This document shows positions 25,041 through 33,791 of a stretch of 64,000 nucleotides of DNA, piece by piece. The position numbers and the translations under genes are program-made. The first letter of the stretch is position 1. Each line of letters begins with the position of its first letter. Below the pieces are notes generated by a model. That model saw only the letters and a list, made by a program, of their open reading frames with translations, searched no databases and had not been told where the DNA came from. This stretch comes from G963663775 sp963663775 (GTDB taxonomy: Bacteria; Bacillota; Clostridia; Oscillospirales; Butyricicoccaceae), in assembly GCA_963663775.1 (NCBI GenBank), contig OY760624.1, positions 1,736,001 through 1,800,000 on the forward strand, written 5' to 3'.

Positions 25041-26090
25041 TCAGTAAACGGTTATGGTGTCATTGCTGTCTGCGGCACGGGGCAGGTCAATCGCCTGCAG
25101 TGTCAGAGACATTTTGTGGTTTGCGCCATAGCTGTGCGTGACCCCTGTCACACGGTAGTTGCCGACCAAGCCGAATGCAGACGAATTGAACTGCAGCACC
25201 ACGCCACTTTTGACCTCGTCTGCGCCCCATAGGTCGTTAATGCTTCGCTCCTGCGTCAGTCGGTCGGCGGCGGTCAGCAGATTGCGCACCTTCTGGCGTG
25301 CCTGTGCAGTGGTGCAGTCATCGTCCGCCTCCTCCACAGACTGTATCATGCCATAGCGTGCGATGCTGGACGCATTGGAAGTTATGGCAAGCACAGAAAC
25401 GCTGTCATTGCTGCCGCTTTTGGTCAGCAGAATGCTGTTGGCGAGGGCGTCCATACTGTCTGTGCCGCTGATTTCGCCCAGTGCCCACGTGATGTCGAAC
25501 GCCTGCACATTCTCCGCAGGCTTGTGATATGCCTTGATGGTGGTTGTGGGCAACACGCTGACATGCAGCTTGCCGCCCTCCACACGGTACAGATATTCGC
25601 TGCCTGTTTCGGCAGAGCAAGCCGCCAGAATGTCGCCCAAAATGTCCGATGGGGCAGACCCGACCCAAACCTGCGTGATAAGGGTCGGCAGACTGCAAAT
25701 CGTGCCGACCGCAACCCCTGCTTTGGCGCACATCTGCGCAATGGCTTTGGAAGCCGCAACTCCGTTGCACTGCAAAATGATTTCGCTTTTGTTCAGGTAC
25801 CAGCCGAAATCATTGGCGGTGATGGCACCGTCCAATCCCACGTTGATAATAATACCCTGAAAAATCTCATAACCGTGGTTGACCACACGGAGCTTGTCCC
25901 CGGGGGTAATGCCCAGCTGGGGCACATATCGGTCAAGCGGATTGACCAGAATTTGCAGGGTTAGCTCCACGCTCAGTGCGTTCAGTTCGTCCCGTGCCTG
26001 CGCATCGGCGACAAGATGGGTGATGTCCAGTGCACTTTGTCCGTTGCGGTAAAGAATGAAGCGGTGTTCATCTGCATAGCTTTTGCCCAT
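25041..26090 (-). CDS. Late control D-like hub protein (XkdQ/YqbQ)
   Basis: The 349-residue product carries DRYVPQLGITPGDKLRVVNHG, FGWYLNKSEIILQCNGV and the C-terminal AFGLVGNYRVTGVTHSYGANH, typical of XkdQ/YqbQ tail-hub proteins related to gpD of P2. I place the start at 26090 (MGKSYADE), where GGGAGG lies upstream; the frame opens earlier at 26120 without a ribosome site. It occupies the standard slot between XkdP and DUF2577. Confidence 0.88.
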   Translation of the reverse strand: MGKSYADEHRFILYRNGQSALDITHLVADAQARDELNALSVELTLQILVNPLDRYVPQLGITPGDKLRVVNHGYEIFQGIIINVGLDGAITANDFGWYLNKSEIILQCNGVAASKAIAQMCAKAGVAVGTICSLPTLITQVWVGSAPSDILGDILAACSAETGSEYLYRVEGGKLHVSVLPTTTIKAYHKPAENVQAFDITWALGEISGTDSMDALANSILLTKSGSNDSVSVLAITSNASSIARYGMIQSVEEADDDCTTAQARQKVRNLLTAADRLTQERSINDLWGADEVKSGVVLQFNSSAFGLVGNYRVTGVTHSYGANHKMSLTLQAIDLPRAADSNDTITVY

Positions 26091-26094
26091 CGTG

Positions 26095-26514
26095 TCAACC
26101 TCCCACAAAGCGATATTCACGGATGTTCATACTATATGCAATGTCACCGTTGCGCCGTGCGCCGTACCCAAAGGAATCCACGTTGCACGCCATGTTCAGT
26201 CGTGCAACGCCGCTGCTGTCCAGCACAATCATGCGGAAGGGCACCCGCCGTTCCCGCCATCGCTGAAAGAAGGACACATAGCCCCATCCATCGGTGGACG
26301 CTTCGGAGGGCATAAAACCATATCGCCGACCCACGGGAAAGAAGCTGTCCAGTGTTATCTGCCGCAGTCCCATCGTGCCAATGCGGGTATAGTCCAGTTT
26401 CAGCCCTGCAAAGGTATCGTTGTTTTGCTCAGATGGGATTTGAAACGATTCCGGCACGGCAGGCAAGACCATGACCTCCTCGTTGTTGTTGACTGAAAAG
26501 ATGATTTTGTACAA
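26095..26514 (-). CDS. XkdP-like tail protein
   Basis: The 139-residue product (SVNNNEEVMVLPAVPESFQI, GLRQITLDSFFPVGRRYGFM, FRMIVLDSSGVARLNMAC) matches the N-terminal domain of XkdP/YgaU-type tail proteins that follow the tape measure. The C-terminal LysM domain common in the family is absent, so it is a short version. AAGGAGGGAACGG precedes the ATG. Confidence 0.75.
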   Translation of the reverse strand: MYKIIFSVNNNEEVMVLPAVPESFQIPSEQNNDTFAGLKLDYTRIGTMGLRQITLDSFFPVGRRYGFMPSEASTDGWGYVSFFQRWRERRVPFRMIVLDSSGVARLNMACNVDSFGYGARRNGDIAYSMNIREYRFVGG

Positions 26515-26526
26515 GCCGTTCCCTCC

Positions 26527-28161
26527 TTAGCTGTTCTCAATGGCACGCAGAATGCGCTGTGTAATGATGTTGCCCATATAGTCGGCATAGCTTTCGTTGC
26601 CGATGACATTGCCCTGCACCGTCACATGGACTTGGATGGATGCCCCGCCCATGCCCTTAGAGATGTCATGCGGGATGATTTGCGTGCCGTTCGGCAGATT
26701 CATGATTTCGCCGCCGCGTTCGTTGACACGGGTCAAGCCGCCCGAAAAATATGAAGTGCCCAGTGCATTGCCCTGCAGGGAGGAGAGCACGAAGCTTCCG
26801 GCAGACTTCACGCCTTTGTAAAGGCTGCCAATCACAGGCACGCTTTCAATCTTGTCATTGAGCCAGCTCAGCTTGTCTCCAATCCAAGAGAAGAAGCTGC
26901 CAACGCTGTCCTTTGCCGATTGAAACGCACCAACCACGCTGTCCTTGATGCCGTTAAAAACCTGTTTTGTCTTGTCCCAAAGACCTGCGGCAAAGGATTT
27001 CACCTTGTTCCAGTGCGTAATCAACAATGCACCCGCCGCAATAATCAATCCAATTACCAATACAACAGGATTGGCGGCAACAAACAGCCCCACCGCTTTG
27101 GCAAACAACGAAACAGTTTTCACGGCTTTGAAGACACCAGTTGCAAATTGTGCGACTTTGACAATCGCCAGTGCCGACCCTAGCATTTTTAGCCCTTGGA
27201 TGATACTGCCGCTGTTTTGTTTCAGCCAGTCAAAGGCAGTGCTTGCCATGTCAATGCCCTTTGCCAGTCCGTCATTGAATTGTGTCGCTAAGCGGTCGAG
27301 TGTACCGTCCTGCTGAAACTGCTGGAGCTTTTCTGCAAGAAATCCAGCTTTATCTTTGAGAAATTCCATGGCAGACCCTGCCTTGATTGACCCATCGGAG
27401 GAAATGCCGACAATGCCTGCCAAAGCGGATTTGGTGATGCCTGTCACGGTTGACCATGTGCCCTTTAGGGTGGTGGCTTGCTTTTCCATGCCGCCCTTGA
27501 ATTTATCTTCCATCAGGGCAACCAACGCCTCGTTAAATTTCTCTTGGTCGGTGATTTGCCCTTGGTTGTTGGCGATTTGCACACCGGAGAACATTTTTTC
27601 GCCTTGGTCTAAAATCATGGATTTGGTGATGCCGAACTCTTTCAGTCGCTCCAGTTCGCCTGTCTGTGCATCAATCAATGCTTCGGTGGCAGAATCAAAA
27701 TCTTTGTTGGTTGCCGCTGCCATGTCGCCCGCACGGCTCAGCCATGTTTCGGCGGACATGCCCATCGCTTCAAACTTTGCCGCACCCTCGACCAGCTGAC
27801 CGCCCTCAAACGGGGTTTTGTTGGCAAGGTCAATGGCATACTGCATGATGTCCGATGCTTTTTGTGTGTCTTTCGTGGCGGTCTCCAGCTGCAGCCTGTA
27901 GCCTTCCAAGTCCATCGCCTCGGACAAACCCGTTTTTGCCGCCAGTCCGGCAACCACGTCCGCAGTCGCAATGCCAAGCTTTGCAAACTTGGTAATCACG
28001 CCGCCAATCGCCGCAGAAGCCTTGTTTTTAAAAGACACCACGGTGCGGGTGGCGGTGCGCATCTCACGGGTCACGCCCTGCGTGTTGCGCACTGCCCGCA
28101 GTAGTCCGCCAGACATATTGTCCCGCAAATTGAGGATGGTATTGATTACTCTGGTTGCCAT
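26527..28161 (-). CDS. Phage tail tape-measure protein
   Basis: The 544-residue product starts MATRVINTILNLRDNMSGGL. It then carries a TP901-like segment (LEGYRLQLETATKDTQKASD, TPFEGGQLVEGAAKFEAMGM), a central hydrophobic pair of segments (VAQFATGVFKAVKTV; FVAANPVVLVIGLIIAAGALL) and a Gly/Phe-rich end. It sets tail length; 544 residues is short for a myophage and predicts a short tail. It starts three bases after the frameshifted chaperone frame. Confidence 0.9.
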   Translation of the reverse strand: MATRVINTILNLRDNMSGGLLRAVRNTQGVTREMRTATRTVVSFKNKASAAIGGVITKFAKLGIATADVVAGLAAKTGLSEAMDLEGYRLQLETATKDTQKASDIMQYAIDLANKTPFEGGQLVEGAAKFEAMGMSAETWLSRAGDMAAATNKDFDSATEALIDAQTGELERLKEFGITKSMILDQGEKMFSGVQIANNQGQITDQEKFNEALVALMEDKFKGGMEKQATTLKGTWSTVTGITKSALAGIVGISSDGSIKAGSAMEFLKDKAGFLAEKLQQFQQDGTLDRLATQFNDGLAKGIDMASTAFDWLKQNSGSIIQGLKMLGSALAIVKVAQFATGVFKAVKTVSLFAKAVGLFVAANPVVLVIGLIIAAGALLITHWNKVKSFAAGLWDKTKQVFNGIKDSVVGAFQSAKDSVGSFFSWIGDKLSWLNDKIESVPVIGSLYKGVKSAGSFVLSSLQGNALGTSYFSGGLTRVNERGGEIMNLPNGTQIIPHDISKGMGGASIQVHVTVQGNVIGNESYADYMGNIITQRILRAIENS

Positions 28162-28164
28162 GCG

Positions 28165-28350
28165 TCACCCCCTGTTCTGCGGCAAAAGTGCCTGCATCAT
28201 GGTGAGTTGTTCCTCATAATAGATTGCCCGCGCCCCCTCCAGAAAGCCGCGTGCGGTGGGAGTCAGTGCGGCAAGCGCCTCCAATGTCCAACCGCGCACG
28301 GCATAAAAAGCGAAAAGGGAAAGGAGCGGGTCGCGGGCAATCAGTTTTTT
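28165..28350 (-). CDS. Tail-assembly chaperone T-part, reached by -1 frameshift
   Basis: Downstream of the chaperone frame the -1 frame reads LIARDPLLSLFAFYAVRGWT and on to TMMQALLPQNRG, stop at 28165-28167. It has no start codon or ribosome site of its own. It is joined to the upstream frame at the heptamer A AAA AAC (28344-28350 on the minus strand), just before the TGA at 28341. This is the gpG/gpGT arrangement of phage tail-assembly chaperones, which always lies before the tape-measure gene. Confidence 0.8.
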   Translation of the reverse strand, partial: KKLIARDPLLSLFAFYAVRGWTLEALAALTPTARGFLEGARAIYYEEQLTMMQALLPQNRG

Positions 28351-28658
28351 ACTTCGTCCACAGGCTGTGTGTCCTCACTGCCAAGGAATCCAAGGAAGCG
28401 AAGCACCTTGCCGCCCAGTGCATCCTGCTCGGGCAGACTAAACAGTTCGTCAATCGTCTGCATGGGGTTGTCGAGCGTGCCCAGCTGCTCGTGCAGCTTC
28501 CGGTTTCGCAGAGTAACGCAACAGGCATATAGGGCGTGGTTGCCGCAGCGCAGCATATCCACGGCATCCTTGGCAGCAGCCAACTCGCCATACAGTCCCA
28601 GCAGTTCCGCTTGACTGGGCTTCTGCAGTGCCAGCACCTTATCTGTGCCGGGTACTTC
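28341..28658 (-). pseudogene. Tail-assembly chaperone G-part, 5'-truncated
   Basis: The frame encodes DKVLALQKPSQAELLGLYGE, VTLRNRKLHEQLGTLDNPMQ and ends VDEVKN. It is in the position of XkdN-type tail chaperones before the tape measure. Upstream of about 28660 the frame runs into the antisense of an unrelated plus-strand gene, so the N-terminal half was lost in a recombination. The slippery heptamer at its 3' end is intact. Tail tube, sheath and all head genes, expected further upstream, are missing. Confidence 0.75.
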
Positions 28659-28661
28659 TAC

Positions 28662-29033
28662 ACTATCTCGCTTATATGGACAGCATTCAAAGCAGCATTG
28701 GAGGATGATGAAGTGGTAGAACAAGCAAAAATGCGCATCGGCAATGAACTGGTAACGGTAGACCGAATCCTGAAGGACGGTACGAACTATGTACAAATCC
28801 GTGATTTTACAGAAGCCGGATGCAATGTATCGTATGATACAGGCAGCAAGCTTGTGACCATTCTGCCGAAGGATACCCGCATTACACCGGATGCGATTGA
28901 CAGCGCAACACAGGCGGCGATGGACAAGCTGAAAGCTGCCGCAGGCCTGACGAATGCAACCGTGGAATTCATGCGCACCTATTCGTATGGGGATGCGCTG
29001 ATTAAGAAGTTGGCGGCGGCGATTGGTAAATAG
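28662..29033 (+). pseudogene. 3' fragment of a copper-amine-oxidase-like stalk-domain protein
   Basis: The plus-strand frame from about 28662 reads AKMRIGNELVTVDRILKDGT, NYVQIRDFTEAGCNVSYDTG and SKLVTILPKDTRITPD, similar to the 'stalk' domain often fused to phage or wall amidases. A helical end with a putative binding repeat follows (AAAGLTNATVEFMRTYSYGD). Earlier codons are antisense to the tail chaperone, so the 5' part is gone. A terminator follows at 29059. It is the mirror scar of the truncated chaperone. Confidence 0.65.
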
Positions 29034-29058
29034 ATTTAAAAATAGAACAATGTAAATC

Positions 29059-29102
29059 AGCTCCCTATTTGGCATAAAGCCGAGTAGGGAGCTTTTTCTT
29101 TT
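29059..29102 (+). terminator. Intrinsic terminator
   Basis: AGCTCCCTA and TAGGGAGCT form a 9-bp stem followed by TTTTTCTTTT. It ends the plus-strand fragment and isolates the downstream defence genes. Confidence 0.85.
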
Positions 29103-29103
29103 G

Positions 29104-29132
29104 TTGACATATTTCGCCTAATGTACTATTCT
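29104..29132 (+). promoter_or_regulatory. Promoter of the P-loop ATPase gene
   Basis: TTGACA at 29104-29109, a 17-base spacer and TATTCT at 29127-29132 form a near-consensus sigma-A promoter. It leaves a leader of about 160 bases in which I see no recognised riboswitch. Confidence 0.65.
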
Positions 29133-29292
29133 AAATTATAAGAAATTGAAGTACATGTTTTTAAGATAGTAGATACCAGTTGGTTAGGTTAGCGACAGGG
29201 TATATCAAATTATGGGTAGTTCGGTCGACGGCGGGTCGAGAAAATAACGGAAACTTTATAGTTTTAATTTTCTGAACATAGGGGATGCATAT

Positions 29293-30864
29293 ATGAATAA
29301 TCTCAAATACTTGGAACCATATTTTAAATCTAGCTCAGCAGAAAGTGATACTGAATTTTTAAAGGATGTTTTTGTGACATCTGACGATTTTTTTGAAATT
29401 GTAAGACCTCAAAATAGCACTGTTGAAATTTTAGTAGGAAACAAAGGCAGTGGGAAAAGTGCTTTGCTCGAATATGTACTGCAGAAATCCAAAGAATTGG
29501 AAATACCGGCAGTGAAAATTACCCCTGCTGAATTATGTGATTTAGATTTTGAAGAAAATATTTCTCTTGCAAAGCTGATAAAACAAATACGTAGTTCGAT
29601 TTTACAATCTATGACTATCGAAGCAGGAAAATCTTTATCTGGATTAGTAAATAAAGATGAAGTACGTCTTTTTCAAGATGCGGTTAATGCGGGTGAGACA
29701 CAGTCTACAATAGCTGATACGGCACTAAAGCTGCTACTTCCTATTGGTAAGGCGATTACCAACATAGATTTTGAAAAGATGTTGCCGGTATATAATATAA
29801 CTTCCGCCAGTCGAAAAGTTGATATTGAAAAGTTTATGGCTGAAAAAAGTGTTTTTTATGTTCTTTTAGATGATATAGACCAAATATGCACTGCAAATCG
29901 ACCAGATTTTTACGATGTAATTTGGGGAGAGATACTTGCTGTACTTAAAATTGCTCAAGAGCTTCCCAATGTATATCCGATAGTATCAGTTCGTAAAGAA
30001 ATATGGCGTAAACTCAGTATAGATAATGGAAACCGTGATAAATATGATCAAATTCGTGATATGGTCTACGAATTATCTCCATCAAATACTGAATTATATG
30101 CTATTCTCGAACAAAGATTGCGCATATGCACAGATAAAAATAAACTTCAAGGTTACAATTTAAATTACAATGTTTATGCGCCATATTTTGAAGGTGGTGA
30201 TTGCAAGCTACCAACTTCAAATAAAAGAAGATTTTGGTCGGATTACTTAGTTTCCTCCAGTCGAGAAAATCCTAGAGATATTATTCAGTTAGTCAAGGCA
30301 CTTATTAAGTCGGCCATAAAATATAATAGAACCCTTATTGCAGATGCAGATGTTGAGGCCACAGCCTTGCTGTATTCTCAGGAACGTGTGCATGATGTCA
30401 CCACACAAAACAAAGATATATGTATAAATTTAGAAACTGTTATTCGTTCATTTGCAAAAGTTGATTTTGAGTTATCAGCAGAATCTTTACGAACACACTT
30501 GTCGAATATATTTGGATACTGCTCAATTGTGGCTTATGGCAAAAGTCTGCAATCTACGACCGTAGATGACGCTTTTTTATTGTGGGATGTTTTATACAAT
30601 GTTGGTTTTATCAATCCAAGAATGGCTGACAATACTCAAAGCAAAAAATATTCATTTATACCATATGATAAAACCTTAGTTAAATTAGCACGTTGGAATG
30701 ATATGCAAAAATATTCTTGGGATGTGCATCCATGTTACCGAAGTTTCTTATGTGATATTCAAGAACAAGATAAAAAACGGATATTATTTCAAGAAGATAA
30801 AGAACGCTTTAAAGGAAACCTTTCGCGCGAAGAACGTACAAAACGTCAGAGAAAGCATCACTAA
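29293..30864 (+). CDS. P-loop ATPase (Sll1717-like), candidate defence gene
   Basis: The 523-residue product has a Walker A motif GNKGSGKSALLEYVL (about residues 49-63), a Walker B-like FYVLLDDIDQIC (about 192-203) and a sensor-like VYPIVSVRKEIWRK. A winged-helix-like region may lie near 400-460. The build resembles the STAND/KAP-like 'P-loop ATPase, Sll1717 family', whose function is not established. The C-terminal end is very basic (REERTKRQRKHH). The gene stands alone, with its own promoter, between a phage remnant and a restriction-modification pair and is markedly AT-rich. A role in anti-phage defence is inferred from that context. Confidence 0.7.
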   Translation: MNNLKYLEPYFKSSSAESDTEFLKDVFVTSDDFFEIVRPQNSTVEILVGNKGSGKSALLEYVLQKSKELEIPAVKITPAELCDLDFEENISLAKLIKQIRSSILQSMTIEAGKSLSGLVNKDEVRLFQDAVNAGETQSTIADTALKLLLPIGKAITNIDFEKMLPVYNITSASRKVDIEKFMAEKSVFYVLLDDIDQICTANRPDFYDVIWGEILAVLKIAQELPNVYPIVSVRKEIWRKLSIDNGNRDKYDQIRDMVYELSPSNTELYAILEQRLRICTDKNKLQGYNLNYNVYAPYFEGGDCKLPTSNKRRFWSDYLVSSSRENPRDIIQLVKALIKSAIKYNRTLIADADVEATALLYSQERVHDVTTQNKDICINLETVIRSFAKVDFELSAESLRTHLSNIFGYCSIVAYGKSLQSTTVDDAFLLWDVLYNVGFINPRMADNTQSKKYSFIPYDKTLVKLARWNDMQKYSWDVHPCYRSFLCDIQEQDKKRILFQEDKERFKGNLSREERTKRQRKHH

Positions 30865-30966
30865 TATATATATTAAACTGCATAGTTAAATTTTCAAGTG
30901 ATGAATTGCGTCTATTGTTTAAGACAACCCCCAATTTATTAAATATTTAGATAAACTCCGAACGCT

Positions 30967-31056
30967 GTGGAGGAGCTTAAACACCCATATAAGCCAGCAC
31001 CTGAGCATAAGGTGATAGCGATTAAGGATGCATTAGCACACTTCGGTATAATATAA
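30967..31056 (+). other. Short coding remnant
   Basis: A 29-codon frame from GTG 30967 reads VEELKHPYKPAPEHKVIAIK and ends AHFGII at a stop just before a terminator. The codon pattern looks protein-coding but the piece is too short to identify. It may be the end of a deleted gene. The remaining bases between 30865 and 31189 show nothing else. Confidence 0.3.
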
Positions 31057-31064
31057 GATTGTAG

Positions 31065-31096
31065 CCCCGCCAGATAGTTTTATCTGCGGGGTTTTT
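31065..31096 (+). terminator. Intrinsic terminator before the restriction-modification genes
   Basis: CCCCGC-CAGATA pairs with TATCTG-CGGGG (one bulged base) and is followed by TTTTT. Confidence 0.8.
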
Positions 31097-31189
31097 ACTT
31101 GCATTACTGGGAGCACGTGAGTGTAGCCACTATACGAGTACTTGACTCATATGATAAAATATTAGTGGTAAATTAAAGTAAATGGAGCA

Positions 31190-32695
31190 ATGAAGCTTAT
31201 GGAAAACACACTTATAACCAATGTGGCTGAGTCCACTTTAAAATATCTTGATGGTATGCCAAAGGAAAAGCGAAAGGTAATTGGGCAATTCTTCACTTCG
31301 ACCGAAACAGCTCAATATATGGCATCTATGTTCAAAAAGCCCAATAAGAGCCAACTGTCTATTTTAGACCCCGGTGCGGGTTCAGGTATTTTATCTGCAG
31401 CCTTAGTAGATAGATTACAGAGTGAAGACGCTGTAAAATGTATTCAACTTACATGCTATGAAAATAACGAGGACATACTGCCCTTACTTAAGTCTAACCT
31501 TCAACTGATTAAGGCCAATTCAAAGAAGCCCCTATATTTCCAAGTGATTGAAGAAAACTATATCACTTCACAAAACGCCGACTTCAATCAGACACTAGCT
31601 GGAGCTACCAATCCCGTGAAGTATGACTGGGTAATAGGCAACCCCCCGTACCTAAAAATAGCAAAAGATGCAGTTGAAGCCTTATCAATGCCAGCGGTAT
31701 GTTATGGAGCACCGAACTTATACTTTTTATTCGCCTCAATGAGCTTGTTTAATCTTGATATACTAGGCGAAATGGTTTACATTATACCTCGTTCGTGGAC
31801 CTCAGGTGCATACTTCAAGGCGTTTAGAGATTACTTCTTGACGGAGGGGACTTTACGTCAGGTGCATTTGTTTGTAAGCAGAGATAAGGTATTTGACACC
31901 GATAGCGTGCTACAAGAGACAATAATTGTTAAGGTTGATAAATCAAACTGCCGTAATAGCATAACGCTAACTTCCACACACTCAAATCGAGATTTCCACG
32001 AAGTAAGCATGTTTGAGGTCCCTTATGAGGTCATTGTATTCGGGGCTGATAAGTATGTATACCTTGTGACAACTGAGGATGAGCTAAGAGTATTGCAAAC
32101 ACTCGAAAAGTGGAAAGATACGCTGCCTTCTATTGGTCTAAAAATAAAGACTGGTTTAACTGTTGACTTCCGTAGCCGTGAGTACCTTAGAAATGGACCA
32201 GGTGAAGGGATAGTCCCTTTGTTTTATTCACAACATATACAAGGTGGCAGAGTGGTGTTCCCGATACAGAAGGAAGATGAGTATATCATTACTGACCGCA
32301 GTGGGTTCATCCAGCGGAACAAGAACTATTTGCTGGTCAAGAGGTTTACCGCCAAAGAGGAAAGGCGTAGACTTCAATGCGGAATCTACTTAGCATCATC
32401 ACAACCAGAGTATGAATATGTAAGCACTCAGAATAAGGTCAACTTTATTGAGAGCCTTGGTGACGACCTGTCAGATGAACAGGTTCATGGTCTATATGTC
32501 CTGTTTAATTCAACGCTGTATGACCAGTATTATAGATTACTTAATGGCAGTACACAGGTAAACTCGACTGAGGTCAACGCAATGCCTGTACCACCATTAG
32601 AACGTATAGAAGAATTGGGTAGGAAACTAATAAACGCAGGCGATTTATCGGTAGAGACTTGCGATAGAATTTTGGGAGTATTAGTAAATGAGTAG
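31190..32695 (+). CDS. BsuBI/PstI-type DNA adenine-N6 methyltransferase
   Basis: The 501-residue product carries the SAM-binding motif ILDPGAGSGILSAAL (about residues 62-76) and the catalytic NPPY motif VIGNPPYLKI (about 155-164), as in gamma-class N6-adenine methyltransferases such as M.BsuBI, which is also about 500 residues. A C-terminal target-recognition region follows. It protects host DNA from the endonuclease encoded directly downstream, with which it overlaps by eight bases. The start could be ATG 31190 or ATG 31199; GGAG lies close to the first. Confidence 0.9.
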   Translation: MKLMENTLITNVAESTLKYLDGMPKEKRKVIGQFFTSTETAQYMASMFKKPNKSQLSILDPGAGSGILSAALVDRLQSEDAVKCIQLTCYENNEDILPLLKSNLQLIKANSKKPLYFQVIEENYITSQNADFNQTLAGATNPVKYDWVIGNPPYLKIAKDAVEALSMPAVCYGAPNLYFLFASMSLFNLDILGEMVYIIPRSWTSGAYFKAFRDYFLTEGTLRQVHLFVSRDKVFDTDSVLQETIIVKVDKSNCRNSITLTSTHSNRDFHEVSMFEVPYEVIVFGADKYVYLVTTEDELRVLQTLEKWKDTLPSIGLKIKTGLTVDFRSREYLRNGPGEGIVPLFYSQHIQGGRVVFPIQKEDEYIITDRSGFIQRNKNYLLVKRFTAKEERRRLQCGIYLASSQPEYEYVSTQNKVNFIESLGDDLSDEQVHGLYVLFNSTLYDQYYRLLNGSTQVNSTEVNAMPVPPLERIEELGRKLINAGDLSVETCDRILGVLVNE

Positions 32696-33605
32696 AATTG
32701 AAGAAGCAAGAGAGTTTTTAAAAGCCATAGGTATGCCTAAGGCTCAACAGTCTGATTTATGCTGTTATTCTTTATTGGCGATGGCTGGGGTAACACCTAC
32801 AACTAAGTGGAAAGACGCATCAAATGAATGGATTAGGATACACGATATAATGCAATACACTAGTCAAAACTATGAGGTCACATATGCGGAGAACAGCCGT
32901 GAAACCTTTAGAAAACAGGCTATGCACCACTTTAGGAATGCTGCTTTGACAGAGGATAACGGCAAGGCAACTAACTCACCAAACTATAGGTACCGCATTA
33001 CCGATGAAACACTTGACCTTGTTCAACACATAGATAGTTCAACTTGGGATGCTAAGCTCACCCAGTTCAAACAACATCATACAAGCCTTGTTGACCAGTA
33101 TGCTTCAAAGAAGCAGATGGAGAAGATGCCAGTAAAGATAAACGGAGCCGACTTCACTTTTTCACCGGGGAAACACAACCAACTACAAAAGCTTATAATT
33201 GAGGAATTTGCACCTCGCTTTGCTCCTCTCTGTGAGTGTCTGTATGTAGGCGATACCATTGCCAAAGACCTTGTGAAAGATGTAGACAAGCTGAGAGCCT
33301 TGGGATTTGAAATCACTTTACACGATAAGATGCCAGATGTAGTTCTTTATCGGGAAGACAAGGACTGGATATACTTCATCGAGTCAGTTACGTCGGTTGG
33401 TCCAATGGATCCAAAGCGGATAAAAGAAATCAGCGAGATGACAACAGGTGTTAAGAGCGGAAAGATATATGTCACAGCATTTTTGGACTTTGCTACATAT
33501 AAGAAGTTCTCGGATTCATTGGCTTGGGAGACCGAAGTATGGGTAGCTGATATGCCGGATCATATGGTACACCTTAATGGTGACAAGTTTTTAGGTCCAA
33601 GGTAA
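32688..33605 (+). CDS. BsuBI/PstI-family type II restriction endonuclease
   Basis: The 305-residue product contains the BsuBI/PstI nuclease domain in its C-terminal half. CLYVGDTIAKDLVKDV, MPDVVLYREDKDWIYFIESV (a PD-(D/E)XK-like core, with the acidic D..E residues in DVV and FIE) and SGKIYVTAFLDFATYKKF are visible. The N-terminal half is the helical recognition domain. Family members cut CTGCAG, so this is the likely site, but specificity is inferred. It overlaps the methyltransferase gene, the safe order for a type II system. No control protein gene is adjacent. Confidence 0.9.
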   Translation: MSRIEEAREFLKAIGMPKAQQSDLCCYSLLAMAGVTPTTKWKDASNEWIRIHDIMQYTSQNYEVTYAENSRETFRKQAMHHFRNAALTEDNGKATNSPNYRYRITDETLDLVQHIDSSTWDAKLTQFKQHHTSLVDQYASKKQMEKMPVKINGADFTFSPGKHNQLQKLIIEEFAPRFAPLCECLYVGDTIAKDLVKDVDKLRALGFEITLHDKMPDVVLYREDKDWIYFIESVTSVGPMDPKRIKEISEMTTGVKSGKIYVTAFLDFATYKKFSDSLAWETEVWVADMPDHMVHLNGDKFLGPR

Positions 33606-33632
33606 ATAAAATCAGATTGTGATAAGTTTTAA

Positions 33633-33760
33633 GGCAACACCACATAATGGCGGGAACATATTTAATGTAGTAAAAGAGAAGCATGAACAAACAAATAACA
33701 TTATCGGTACTGACCGATGAACTGGCGCAAGCTAAAACAAGAAAAAAAGAAGTTCAGGAG
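33633..33760 (+). mobile_element. Left-end remnant of an IS5-type element
   Basis: GGCAACACCACATAA at 33633 resembles the left terminal repeat of the element at 8317. ATG at 33683 opens a transposase start (MNKQITLSVLTDELAQAKTR) that agrees with the intact copy for about 20 residues. It then diverges after KKE into unrelated sequence. The nucleotide sequence differs clearly from the 8317 copy, so it is a related but separate element. Confidence 0.75.
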
Positions 33761-33791
33761 CATACGAGTTGCCCATTTTGTTTAAACTCCC

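Noticed and set aside
19301..28658. Type VI secretion or extracellular contractile injection system
   Set aside because: No AAA+ ATPase, VgrG/Hcp or sheath gene is present, and the gene order is that of PBSX-type phages with holin and endolysin.
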